From Planococcus citri (taxonomy: Eukaryota > Arthropoda > Insecta > Hemiptera > Pseudococcidae): a stretch of DNA of 64,000 nt. The DNA lies in NCBI RefSeq assembly GCF_950023065.1, contig NC_088678.1, positions 10,716,580 through 10,780,579 on the forward strand, written 5' to 3'. Position 1 is the stretch's first letter; every line of letters starts with the position of its first letter. The notes beneath the pieces are model-generated. The model was not told the DNA's origin. It did not search any database and saw nothing but the letters and a program-made list of their open reading frames with translations. The position numbers and the translations under genes were made by a program. Below, piece by piece: positions 20,915 through 30,428 of the stretch.

Positions 20915-21858
20915 GGGAGAGGGAGGATGTTTTGGACACTTTTCTTTGATTTGAAATTGCGAGCGATAGGAAATACCTAGAATGGTGGGGTTGGTTTCAT
21001 TTGAACAAGGATCTCAATACGCACATTTTGACCTACTCAAAAAATTTTCAAATTGCAAATTGAACAAACCATTGGACTTTGAAAAAACCACCATTTTGGG
21101 TGGATGTGTTGGACAGTAGTGGGAAGTGTTGGACACGATAGGTGGATGTTTTGGACATTCTCAGAAATATATGTTTTTTTGAATGCTTATTTTTGGAAAT
21201 CCCAAATTTCAATCCATTAGGAATCAATTGTCAGTATCTGTCCACAATTTCAGTTGACTCGGATTGTTTTTAATATTAATGAGGCAAGATTGAAGAGTCA
21301 ACTTTTTTATGCCATATTTTTCAGCCAGTGCTGGCCTGCTCGAATCGACATATTTTCAGGAGGCAACTTCAAACGTTCTTGATTAGCATTTATCATTCCA
21401 GACTCATTAAAAGTCTTTTCTGGATTTGTCGGATAAAACTGAGGTATTCTTACACCCAAACATAACAAATTAACACAATTTATCACAGTGTCCAAAACAT
21501 CCCCACTATGCCATTTCTTTTTCAACTGGCTGTGGGAAAAAAGTATCAGCTTTTCACAAAAAGGTGATTAGTGATTAGTCACAAGAAGGAATCAGAAATT
21601 TCATTTTAGATACTTGGGCTCTTGATGAAATTCCTCAGAGTTATTTTTCAGAAGCTCAAAATGTGAGACAAAAATTTTTTCCAAAAACTGCGCTTCAAAA
21701 CAAAAGTTGAAATATTTTTATCACACGAGTTGGTATCTGGTAAATGTTGTCAAATATCAGTTGTGGTACAACATTGCCACATAATAGTGAAAACCTCGTC
21801 AAAAAAAGCAAACCTACTCATCGAACCAGCAACTGTCCAAAACATCCTCCCTCTCCCC
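20915..21858. mobile_element. TIR element E with repeated GGATGTTTTGGACA ends
   Basis: Left end GGGAGAGGGAGGATGTTTTG (20915 onwards) and right end CAAAACATCCTCCCTCTCCC (to 21858) are inverted repeats of about 24 bp. TA flanks both sides, a possible 2-bp duplication. The same GGATGT(T/G)TTGGACA word occurs inside in direct orientation (21112, 21144) and inverted (21489-21502). A 72-codon minus frame at 21307-21525 ends at an internal inverted copy. Its composition is less biased than the usual shadows, so it might be a relic of an element-encoded protein. I do not recognise it. Confidence 0.55.
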
Positions 21859-22281
21859 TATAAGGGCAGCTAGGGCTGGAAAAACACTTTGCCTTAGTAG
21901 GATGAATTTGCAAATTTCTCCTTTTTCAAACAAATACGACTTTATTTCGACATTTTAGATGACATGAGTGACATGACCACTGAAATTCTGGAGTGATTTT
22001 TAAATAATTCAACGTTATTCAATTTGATTGAAAATGTATACGTACAATTTAATTTTGAAACTGGCAAAGACATAGAAGAGTTACGAAAAATCAACGAAAA
22101 TCCCAGTTGACCACATGCTAGCAAAAAGCTAGCGTTTTATTCGCGTTTTGATAAGTTGCTAGCAATTTACTCGCTTTTTGTGGCCAGCAATAATTGTCTC
22201 GCTAAAAGTAAGCGATTTTCTTGCAGTTTTTCACTAGCAAATTCAATTCTAGCAATTTTCGAGCTGTTTTCCAGCGACTCT

Positions 22282-22630
22282 CAGCTAGCTTTTACTTCAC
22301 TTTAACTTGCTCGCCTTATGCTAGCGTATTACTGACGGATTCTTGCTCGCAATTCTATGCTAGGACAGTTTAAGCAATATTCTCGCATATCTCAGCTAGC
22401 TTTTACTTCACTTCATACATGCTCGCCTGATGCTAGCGTATCACTGATGGATACTTGCTTGCAATTCTATGCCAAGAAAGTTCAAGCAATATTCTCGCAT
22501 ATCTCAGCTAGCTTTTGCCTCACTCTATACCTGCTCGCTTAATGCCAGCGTATCACTGACTAATATGTACCTGCTCACAGTTTTATGATAGGAAACTTCA
22601 GGTAATATTCTTGCATCTCTGAGCTAGCAT
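22282..22630 (+). repeat. ~112-bp tandem subterminal units of element B
   Basis: CAGCTAGCTTTT(A/G)C(T/C)TCAC recurs at 22282, 22393 and 22505, and a diverged GAGCTAGCATTTAC at 22620, at spacings of 111-116 bp. Each unit also carries GCTAGCGTAT(C/T)ACTGA and a CAATATTCTCGCATATCTCAG block. Divergence increases to the right, away from the terminus. Confidence 0.7.
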
Positions 22631-22864
22631 TTACTTAGCCATCTGGCTCTAGAAAAATGTAAGCATATCTCTAGTTTCTGCATCTGGTGATTTGGCGTTT
22701 TCTTTGTACATAGTCAAATGATAGGAACGTGCTACCAGATCTTACGCATTTCTCACCAATAAACCTTTTTCTGCGTTACTTATAATTGTAGCAAAATGCG
22801 AGCAAGTATCTTTTCCATCCCTCAGCATGCATACAAAAATCATTAAAAATATTCCTGCATATGA

Positions 22865-23923
22865 CAATAGGAGTAATTGCACCACCCCCCCCCCGGATGA
22901 TCTTCCGGGGCAACTTTTTTCTTAAAGGGGACAGCAAAATTTCATCAAATGGACATGGAAAGCTGTAATTTACTCTACACTCCAATTTTAACACCTTCTG
23001 AAGACGACTTCAGGTGGGTTCAAGTCATTTTAGAGCCTCCAGTAGGCTTTTGAAACTTGAAATTCCCACAACATTAATTTATCAATTGGAGTTGGCAAGC
23101 TGAAATTTACTTCGCAGGTTTCAAATGGTTTTGAAGCTTCCAGCTACTTTTAGGAAATTCCAATTTTCCAAAAAACGCCATACAACCTTCGAAAAGTCGC
23201 TGGAGGCTCCAAAACGACTTGAAATCCACAAGCAGTCGACTTCGTAGCGTATTAAAATTAGTTTGCAGAATAAATTTCGACTCTCCATCTCATTGTCAGT
23301 TTGATAAAATTTTGTGAAAATTTAAAGTTTCAAAAATCTGCTGGCGGCTTCAGGAATTTTCAAAGAGTCGCTGGAGGCTCCAAAACGACTTGAAATTCAC
23401 CTGCAGTACTTCGTAGCGTATTGAAATTAGTTTTCAGAATAAATTTGAGCTTTACAACTTCAATTTGAGTTTCAAAAATCTGCTGGAGGCTCCAGAACTG
23501 CTCAAAATAAGTTGAAACCGTTTCCCATCGATTTGGCATGTCGAAAATAGGGTATATCCCAAATTTCAGGTTTCTTGGTCAATTTGGTAAAATTTTGATT
23601 TTTTCTCACATTTTGGCCAAAATTTGATTTTTGAAAATTCACCAAAAATCGAAAAAGGTACTTTACCACTTGAAATTTTGACAGGTGATGAATTTTTGCA
23701 TGATCTTTCGATCTACGTTTGTAAGGTTTGAAAAATTTCGTGCACGTCCTATGTTGAAACGCAAAATCTGCGATTTCGGCTGACCTTTCAATCAAAATGG
23801 CCGCCATTTTGTAAGTAAGGCCAATTTTTTTCAGCAAGTTTGCTTTAAAATGTTCCTTAGGATGTCCCCTTTAAGGAAAAAGTTGTCCCGGAGAATCGGC
23901 AGGGGGTGCAATTACTCCCATTG
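22865..23923. mobile_element. Foldback-like repeat element, copy 3 (nested in element B)
   Basis: The ends are inverted: CAATAGGAGTAATTGCACC at 22865-22883 and GGTGCAATTACTCCCATTG at 23905-23923 (one mismatch), followed inward by ACTTTTT(T/C)CTTAAAGGGGAC on both sides. The right arm has the whole terminal sequence of copies 1 and 2, including CAAAATGGCCGCCATTTTG. The left arm jumps straight into a 154-bp-type unit, so ~250 bp of left terminal sequence is missing. A 111-codon minus frame (23502-23837) lies in the right arm and has counterparts in copy 1, but it is not a recognisable protein. No clear target duplication. Confidence 0.7.
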
Positions 23924-24196
23924 CCGTGGACTAAAATGTTGTTCAAATGTTTTTGAAATTTTTCATTTTCATGGTTTGTTTGATACTTTATTTTCAAATT
24001 TTAAATTTTGACAATTTTTCTATTTAAAAAAAAAAAAACTTCATTTTTTATTTAATAAAGAGATTTTTCAACCTAAACGCTAGCATAATGCTAGCGAATT
24101 GCTAGCGTCGATCTCTCTCATGGTATAGTTTGCTACTCTTAGATAAAGTGTGTCATCAAGTTGAATATAAGCTCAAGGTGGTATCTTGTTGAAAAG

Positions 24197-24222
24197 TAAG
24201 AAGAGTGACATCACTCTTCTTA
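24197..24222. repeat. 26-bp near-perfect palindrome
   Basis: TAAGAAGAGTGA and its exact complement TCACTCTTCTTA are separated by two bases (CA). It is inside the right half of element B and could extrude as a cruciform or form a hairpin in RNA. Confidence 0.75.
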
Positions 24223-24410
24223 TACTATCCCAAGATGCTAGCGTTATGCTAGCTCTGAGCTGGGACAGTCGCCTAATTTTTGGAATTTCCTGGAAAACTA
24301 CCACCTGTTAAAGGTAAACACCCAGAATTTTTAAAAATTAACTAATAGTAATTACTTTACTGATCAAAGTTTTTCTACGCTAGCAAAATGCTAGCTTCTT
24401 GCTAGCATAA

Positions 24411-24677
24411 TTTGCGCTAGCGTAAATGGTGCCGGAATATGAGACACTTTTTGCAAAAATTGCTAGCAAATCAGTCGCGATTTAGTCGCATGTACCTAGC
24501 AGAATGCAGAGCAAAGTGCCAACAAAATGCTAGCTTTTTGCTAGCTTTGTGCCGGCTACGTGCTAGCTATTTGTGCGCAATTCTGCTACTCTAATGCGAC
24601 CTAATCGCAACTGATTTGCTAGCATTTTTTTAAAAAAGTGTCTCAAATTCCGGCACCATTTACGCTAGCACAAAATT
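24411..24677. repeat. ~80-bp inverted repeat in the right subterminal region of element B
   Basis: Left arm landmarks GCTAGCGTAAATGGTGCCGG, GAGACACTTTTT and GCTAGCAAATCAGT recur inverted at 24595-24677 at high identity around a ~105-bp centre that is itself rich in GCTAGC. The arrangement gives the terminus a palindromic, multi-site character. Confidence 0.75.
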
Positions 24678-24806
24678 TGCTAGCATTTGGTCAACTGGGA
24701 TATAAAATTCCCAACAGATGAAGAAATTCGATGCGTGAAAAATTATATTAAAGAAAATAATATTACTGTAGTGGAAGAAAACGAACACACAAAATGTTTT
24801 TGAGTG

Positions 24807-24826
24807 TTTATTTTAAAGTTTTTATT
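24807..24826 (-). promoter_or_regulatory. Polyadenylation signals of the LTR
   Basis: Two AATAAA hexamers lie ~15 bp apart on the minus strand, some 40-60 bp before the inferred LTR 3' end, consistent with the R/U5 border of an LTR transcript. Confidence 0.45.
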
Positions 24827-25329
24827 AAACACAAAATACCTGGTTTATACACAGATTATACCCGAACTTTACACGGCTTATGTCTTAGTTGCGAATAGTT
24901 CTAAGAGAACAGGTCCCAGATTTAGGTAAGGTTTTATTTTATAAACCTAAGTGTAAAAAATGTGATGTGATATTCCCTTAATAAACTTGCCCTATCCAGC
25001 CAGCAGGTTGGCGACTGGGGAACCCAGAAAAAAAAAGGTTAGGTTAACTTAACCTTTGCATGTTCAGACCAACCAAAGATCTCAAATAGGTACTAAGTAG
25101 TCACAGTGAGAATCAATGAGATTGAGACTTACACAAAGGTGGAAATCACACCAGTGCTTAAGTAGGTCTCCCTATCAGGCTAACCAAAGATCTCAAATAG
25201 GTACCAAAGCAGCCACAATGAGAATCAATGAAGTGCGGTCTACACATAAGTGAAATTCTACACCTAGGTTAAGGTAGACCTCCCTAACTCTTTTAGCTAA
25301 AGAAGATTAGACTTTGATAGCCAGAAGAG

Positions 25330-25366
25330 AACTGAACTTACCAGTGAGTTGGCTGAGTTTATATAC
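25330..25366 (-). promoter_or_regulatory. LTR core promoter: TATATAAA plus initiator-like TCAGTT
   Basis: The minus-strand TATATAAA (plus 25358-25365) is followed about 30 bp downstream by AGTTCAGTTCTC, which matches the arthropod initiator consensus TCAGT. Spacing is the usual TATA-to-start distance. It would drive transcription leftwards through the rest of the LTR. Confidence 0.55.
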
Positions 25367-25394
25367 TCTGAAAAAGGTGGGTGCACTAGCTTCT

Positions 25395-25545
25395 CAGCTG
25401 ATGAGGAATCTACATCAGCTGATTAAGATTTATATCAGCTGATTAAAATGTATCTCAGCTGATTGAGTTCATCATAAAAATGTATAATTAAATAAGACCT
25501 ATCAGCTGACTGAGTATGCTCCTTAAAGGTAAAATAAAACAGCTG
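25395..25545. promoter_or_regulatory. Six CAGCTG E-box palindromes in the LTR upstream region
   Basis: CAGCTG occurs at 25395, 25416, 25436, 25456, 25503 and 25540, mostly within an ATCAGCTGATT context and with the first four at 20-21-bp spacing. On the minus strand the cluster lies 30-180 bp upstream of the TATA box, where an LTR enhancer would be. CAGCTG is the core E-box bound by class I/II bHLH dimers. Confidence 0.6.
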
Positions 25546-25924
25546 ACTAATCATATTGAAATTAGTTACAGTAGACTTCCCATAGGATCGCTAAGTAGAT
25601 AAAATATCTGACAGTATTACAAAGACAAATTATTTTAAAGAACTGTACTTACTTGGTAAAAAAGGCTTTTAAAACAACATAAAAAGTTGTTGCCATTGCT
25701 GCAACATGTGAGGTGACATTCAGTTGCTATAATAGAATCAATTTCCGGTAAAGGCAGAGTATGATATTTGGTTGGTCAAGTAATTTAACACTCCTTTCGT
25801 TCGAAAAAAAAATAAACAAAATAATATGGACGTTCAAGAATGCCTCCAAATATTCAATCGCCAAAAAAATAGAAGAGTGCAATTAATATTTAAAAAAAAT
25901 TTTCGACTACATTTTTTCATACCA

Positions 25925-26345
25925 TCTAATGTGGTCAGAACTATGATCTGTTTAGATCTGGTCAGATTGAATCGGTTGCAGAGAGTTCTTGGATCTGATC
26001 AGATCGAATCAGATCCTTGCTGCTAGATCTGATCAAACCTGAAAAGATGTACTTACCTAATCTGATCAGAATCACGATCTAGTTAACCCGAGTTATAGAT
26101 TACATTAAATGTGAGGATATCCTGATCTGATCTGATCCGTTCAGGTTCTCGCTGCCAGATTTGATCAGATTTGAAAAGATCTAGTCCGATCAGAACCCTG
26201 ATCTGTTAAGATCTAGTTTGATTAAATTGGATGCGTTAAAAATGCTCGCATAGGATTTCCAGATCTGATCAAGTCCGAACAGATTTGATCTGATAAAAAT
26301 TTTGATCTGATGAGATCAGATGTTTTCAGAATCAATCACAAACAA
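25925..26345. repeat. GATC-rich degenerate repeat (AGATCTGATCAGA-type words)
   Basis: Words such as GGATCTGATCAGATCG, TAGATCTGATCAAACC and CCTGATCTGATCTG recur with irregular spacing over ~420 bp, so the tetramer GATC is far denser than in neighbouring DNA. Much of it is self-complementary. A shorter similar stretch lies at 20836-20912, and a GATCC-type one at 19800-19850. Confidence 0.6.
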
Positions 26346-28718
26346 TCTAAACAAATTTCACGCAGTTGAAAATGATGAAAAACTAATGAATTGCTACAAA
26401 AAGTAGTGTAAAAAAATGTAATAAATTTTAATTTAAGTATCTAATAAAGTTTCTTAAAAGTATTTACCAGAAAATGGTAAAATCGGAAAATTTTAATTAT
26501 GACACGAAATTTTGAGTAGACCTACTTATGTAGCTACGTACCTATATCTTTAAAATAATATAAAATGAATTAAAGTTCAATGTGCATTTTAAATCAAAAT
26601 TTCTCATTTATTATAAAACTAATTTTATTCTAACTTTTTTTATTTATTCGAGGGGGGGGAAAGGCGAACCTATAATAATACTGAATATTTTGAGTCCTGC
26701 CATCTTTTTAAATTCAATATGCATTTAGGTAGGTACTTACGTACTTACCTATCTATTTTTTCAAAACTGTTCCACAATTCTACAACAAAAATCGAATCAT
26801 CACGTCATCTCTCGTCGATCGAAGCAGTTTCTAATTCTAGTGTTTACAACATTTTGAAAAATCTTCTCGCTATCCGTCTCGTGTCGCGTATCTTCCCCAC
26901 TTCCCCTTCATCCTTCCTCTCTCGCTTCTTGTACCGCATTCCTTATGACTCCTTGTCGCTCATTCGCGTCAGTAACTTTTCGCTTATTATTTATCAAGCC
27001 TCAAAATTCATTCGAGTGTAACATAAGACAGTCCTTCTCTCAGAAATTCTCATTCGTACAGAATGCGAAAATTTCCCTCCCCTTAAGACGTGAGCTAGAA
27101 GAGTTACCCCTGTCGTTAACATGTGTGTGTATGTATATGTTGCAAAACTACTTTGTGTTTATCTTCATTATACTGTATGCCAACTTTCAGACGGCAGCGT
27201 ATTTTTCTCGACTGCTGAATTAAAAATGCGAGATTGCGATCGATTCTCCAATACGATAATTTCTCGTTTAAAATATTTTCAGGCGTAGTTCTTAGTCTTT
27301 TACCTTATACCTGGCTACGACTTTTTTTTTTTTTTTTGGTTCTGTTATTTTAATAAAAATAATAACCCCCGTATAGCCTTAAACTACTTAAAATTGAATT
27401 GTTTATTTTTAGAATTCTTTCTCCTTTTCCCTTTCGAGTTCCGGTCGCAGAAAGTAAAAAAAAAATTGAATTCGGTGGAAAATTTAAACTTGGCGTAAAT
27501 TTACCTTCCTCGCGAAAAAACAAAAGAGAGGAACAAACAAAGAGAGAAAGACCATAAAAAAAAGATTTAAAGTATTCAAAAAAAGAAAAAAAATGTTTAA
27601 AAGACCTTTTATTTATCCATTTCGAATTTATCGAAGCGTATGTTTTGACTGTAGGTACCCGTCAGGTAAACATGCAAAAAATACGTAAACTTTGACATTC
27701 GGAATTTTTTCTTCTCGTTATAGTTTCTCAGCATTACTTCTCTATAACCTGACCTCGTCGAGTTGTTTATTTTAATAAATCAACAAATTAGAAAAGTTTT
27801 AATTATTTATTGACATTCGAAATTGAGATTGTCGTATTCGATTACTTACCCATCGTGTATATAGGAAGGTATACCTGCCTGTAAATAGGTACCTCATCTT
27901 TATACAGTCAAAAGATTCCTCATTAATTTTCAAAATTGCTTGCATAAATTATACCGTGTAACGCGTCGCAGTGTTTTACTTATGGGACCAGCTTTACTTT
28001 TTTAAACCTCTCTCCTTCGCCTGTGCTTCTTTCATATCGCGGAACGACGATTTTCTCTTTTCCGTCAAAGGTTAATTCGTTTTTATTTACGTTTAAAATG
28101 AATTAGGGGCTTTTTTCTCGACCCAGCGAAATTACTCCGACGAAAGAAATTTTCACTTTTATTAAATCGTCGTCGAGCAATTGTTAAAATCAATAAAGAA
28201 ACTTTCTCGTACTCGAAACTTTCTTCGCACTGCGTTGCGTCCGTATAGCCTTTGCCTTGCTTTAGTAGGTACTACCTACTACTGTGAAATTGTTAAAATG
28301 ATTGTAAATTATCACCGTATTACCGGAGAATTTTTTTCTTCTTCGTTGATGGCGATAATTTCAAAGGAAGCTGGCTTTTTGGAAAGGTAATTTTGTGATT
28401 GAACTCAGCGTAGGTGCACGTGCTCGTTGGATTTTGTGGGTGTAATTTTATGACTTTGAGGTTGATTTTTTTTCTATTATGGTAAACGTGTCGACATTTT
28501 TTTTGGAAAGTTTTTAAGTTGTGGGAAATTGTTAAAAAATAAACACGAAAAATCATCGGGTCAAGTAGGTACCTATCCATCTTGATACAGATGTTATTAT
28601 TTTTTTATTTTTGGAATTTTCCAGTGTCTTTTTTTTCAAGGTATTGAAGAGCTTTACGACGAATGATGTCAAAATCAGTGTTGCCACTTTCAAAAACCTA
28701 AAAAAAAACTATTTAAAA
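26346..28718. other. AT-rich spacer, no gene recognised
   Basis: Frames of up to 100 codons (26719-27223, plus) are serine/leucine-rich and resemble no family. The stretch 27300-27600 is made of long T- and A-runs. There is no tandem structure and no RNA gene that I can support. An A/T-rich run at 28690-28718 directly precedes the MITE-like element. Confidence 0.5.
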
Positions 28719-28918
28719 AATAGGGACAAGGCAAAAAATGGCTACGAGCCTGCCACTTTATTGTTATCAATTCGGAGGTAACTTGAAGTTGTAGCCAATA
28801 ATATTTAAGCGTTCACATGATGTCAGCTTCATTCAGCCAATCAAACTTTTGCTTTTGGTATCTTACCTCCAAATTGATAAGGGATCCGGACGCGGCTATT
28901 TTTTGCCATGTCCCTATT
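28719..28918. mobile_element. ~200-bp MITE-like inverted-repeat element
   Basis: AATAGGGACAAGGCAAAAAA at 28719 and the complement of the right end (reading AATAGGGACATGGCAAAAAA from 28918) form inverted termini. Similarity continues inward through TTATCAATT(C/T)GGAGGTAA. The size, the lack of coding capacity and the AT-rich flanks fit a miniature inverted-repeat element. It directly abuts the truncated LINE and supplies the first ATG of the open frame there. Confidence 0.65.
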
Positions 28919-30378
28919 ATAATTTAAATATAACCACGATGTACGAGATTAGAAATTCTGTAAAAAGTCTAAGTTTTAGTACAGCAGACTTGATTAAACA
29001 TCTAACACCAGAGTATGAAAAGGAGTTGCTGAAGATAATAAATGAAATATACGATGAAGGTACGCTGCCTAAGGACTTCAAAACGGTAAATTTTGAACCA
29101 ATACCAAAAATGAACAACTCGCAAAAATGTTCTGAATATAGAACCATCACACTGATGAGCCACGCACTGAAGCTACTACTCTCCATCATAAATTCCGGAA
29201 TTGAAAAGAAGACATATGAAAATCTAAGTGAAACACAATATTGCTTTGTGGCGAAAAAACGGACGAGAGATGCAATTGCCCTGCTAAAAGTGATCATTCA
29301 AAGAACACTGAATGCAAATAGGGTAATCATTGCTTGTTTCGTCGATTATGAGAAAGCATTTGATCATGTCAACCATGAGAAGATGTTGGAGATCCTGAAA
29401 AAATACAATATTGATGACAAAGATCTGCAAATAATCAAGAACCTGTACTGGGAGCAGAGCGCTAACATCAAGATTGGAACTGAGTACTCAGAGAACGGAT
29501 GTGAAATAAAGAGAGGTGTGAGGCAAGGATGCCCCCTCTCACCCAGGTTGTTCAACGTGTATGCAGAAGAAATAATGAGGGAAGCGCGAATCAATTGTTT
29601 GGGATTCAAGATCAACGGCAAGAGAATAAACGAAATAAGCTATGCAGATGACAAAGTGATCCTTGCTGGGACAGAAGCGCAGATGCAGAAGATGATCAAC
29701 CGAATTAACAGCGCAGGATTAAAATACAGAATGAAAATAAACGCAGGCAAGACCAAGGTGATGAGATTTACAAAAGGAGACAATAAAGAGGTCAAAATCA
29801 ACATCAGAACACATGAAATTGAAAATGTAAACCAATTCAGATACCTTGGAGCGCTGATAAACAACGATGGTAGAGATCATAAAGAAATTAAATCATGGAT
29901 TGGAATGGAAAAAACCGCTTTTAACAACCTTGCTAATGTGCTGGGAAATCAAACAATGAGTATAGATCTGAGGAAGAGAATCATGCGATGCTACGTATGG
30001 ACCGTTCTGAAGTATTCCTGCAAAACATGGACCATGAGTGCAGAATGCGAGAAGAAAGTATCCGCTTTTGAGATGTGGTGCTATCGAAGGCTACTACTGA
30101 TCTCATGGAAGGACTTCATTACCAACAAGGAAGTATTAGCAAGAATAGGAGACGAGTGGAAAGTTGTAGTTGAAGATATCAAAAACAGAAAGCGAAAGTA
30201 CATAGCACATAAAATACGAGAAAATGGTATTTTCATGCTAGTGGTACAGGGGAAAATACAAGGAAGATCGACGAGAGGGAGGAAACGATCAGAACTGTTA
30301 ACAACAAACTCACAGGCCAACTCTCCCTGTAAGACCCTGAAAGAAACGATCAGATACGCTAGATACCGGCGAATATAG
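28849..30378 (+). CDS. 5'-truncated LINE reverse transcriptase (RTE-like), open frame
   Basis: This 509-residue frame encodes the reverse transcriptase that would copy LINE RNA into genomic DNA at a nicked target. Visible motifs in order: YRTITLMSHALKLL (about 97-110), FVDYEKAFD with catalytic D166, RQGCPLSP (225-232), YADD with D267/D268, and KYRMKINAGKTKVM (292-305). The C-terminal region carries SAFEMWCYRRLLLISW (about 405-420) and RGRKRSELL. The catalytic triad is intact. The N-terminal apurinic-type endonuclease is missing, although the 3.2-kb relative at 31.6 kb shows the family has one. The first ~23 codons (28849-28918) come from the adjacent MITE, and Met31 is the first Met in LINE sequence. 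The open frame suggests a recent insertion, but without an endonuclease it is unlikely to move by itself. RTE-clade assignment rests on motif style and the non-poly(A) 3' end. Confidence 0.8.
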   Translation: MLLVSYLQIDKGSGRGYFLPCPYYNLNITTMYEIRNSVKSLSFSTADLIKHLTPEYEKELLKIINEIYDEGTLPKDFKTVNFEPIPKMNNSQKCSEYRTITLMSHALKLLLSIINSGIEKKTYENLSETQYCFVAKKRTRDAIALLKVIIQRTLNANRVIIACFVDYEKAFDHVNHEKMLEILKKYNIDDKDLQIIKNLYWEQSANIKIGTEYSENGCEIKRGVRQGCPLSPRLFNVYAEEIMREARINCLGFKINGKRINEISYADDKVILAGTEAQMQKMINRINSAGLKYRMKINAGKTKVMRFTKGDNKEVKINIRTHEIENVNQFRYLGALINNDGRDHKEIKSWIGMEKTAFNNLANVLGNQTMSIDLRKRIMRCYVWTVLKYSCKTWTMSAECEKKVSAFEMWCYRRLLLISWKDFITNKEVLARIGDEWKVVVEDIKNRKRKYIAHKIRENGIFMLVVQGKIQGRSTRGRKRSELLTTNSQANSPCKTLKETIRYARYRRI

Positions 30379-30428
30379 ATGGACATATATCTACGCTATC
30401 TCCTGTAAAGGAGCGCGACTACGATGAC
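28919..30428 (+). mobile_element. LINE copy 1, 5'-truncated
   Basis: It starts directly after the MITE at 28918, runs through the reverse transcriptase and C-terminal region and ends ~50 bp past the stop codon. The short 3' end contains a hairpin (30400-30413) and then ACTACGATGAC, a decayed ACG-type simple repeat instead of poly(A). 5' truncation is the usual outcome of LINE target-primed insertion. Confidence 0.75.
30400..30413 (+). other. LINE 3'-end hairpin
   Basis: CTCCT-GTAA-AGGAG forms a 5-bp stem with a GTAA tetraloop just before the simple-repeat end. It is identical in LINE copy 2 (30713-30726, minus) and nearly identical in the fragment at 33234-33246. It is a candidate recognition site for the element's own reverse transcriptase. 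Confidence 0.55.

Larger units (their letters stand above)
22102..24699. mobile_element. GCTAGC-rich TIR element B (termini CCCAGTTGACC, 2-bp AT flanks)
   Basis: The left end is CCCAGTTGACCACATGCTAG. The right end, read in reverse complement from 24699, begins CCCAGTTGACCAAATGCTAG, with a single mismatch in the first 20 bases. Flanks are AT on both sides. Subterminal regions (22120-22640 and 24060-24690) are dense in GCTAGC. A foldback-like block is nested at 22865-23923. There is no transposase frame. End sequence, flank duplication size and GCTAGC-rich subterminal organisation all agree with element A, so the two define a family. Subterminal repeats resemble CACTA/EnSpm elements, but the ends are not CACTA, so the superfamily is unassigned. 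Confidence 0.75.
24767..25790 (-). mobile_element. Candidate solo LTR (minus orientation)
   Basis: Read on the minus strand, the ~1-kb block begins TGTTAAATTACTTGACC and ends CTTCCACTACA, the TG...CA form of retrotransposon LTRs. In order it contains a cluster of CAGCTG sites, a TATATAAA box, a TCAGTT initiator-like site ~30 bp on, a tandemly duplicated ~111-bp R/U5-like segment (AACCAAAGATCTCAAATAGG on the plus strand at ~25075 and ~25184) and AATAAA signals near the 3' end. I could not find a matching second LTR, internal gag-pol sequence or a clean 4-5-bp duplication, so it is a solo or remnant LTR of unknown family. Confidence 0.6.

Noticed and set aside
23502..23837. 111-codon minus frame in foldback copy 3 as a transposase
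   Set aside because: It reads through the repeat's terminal arm, related frames in other copies are shorter and broken, and no catalytic motif is seen.
24767..25790. Full LTR retrotransposon
   Set aside because: Only one LTR-like block is visible. There is no primer-binding site, gag-pol sequence or second LTR in the window.
28917..30386. Minus-strand frames opposite the LINE (74-126 codons)
   Set aside because: They are antisense shadows of a clearly recognisable reverse transcriptase.
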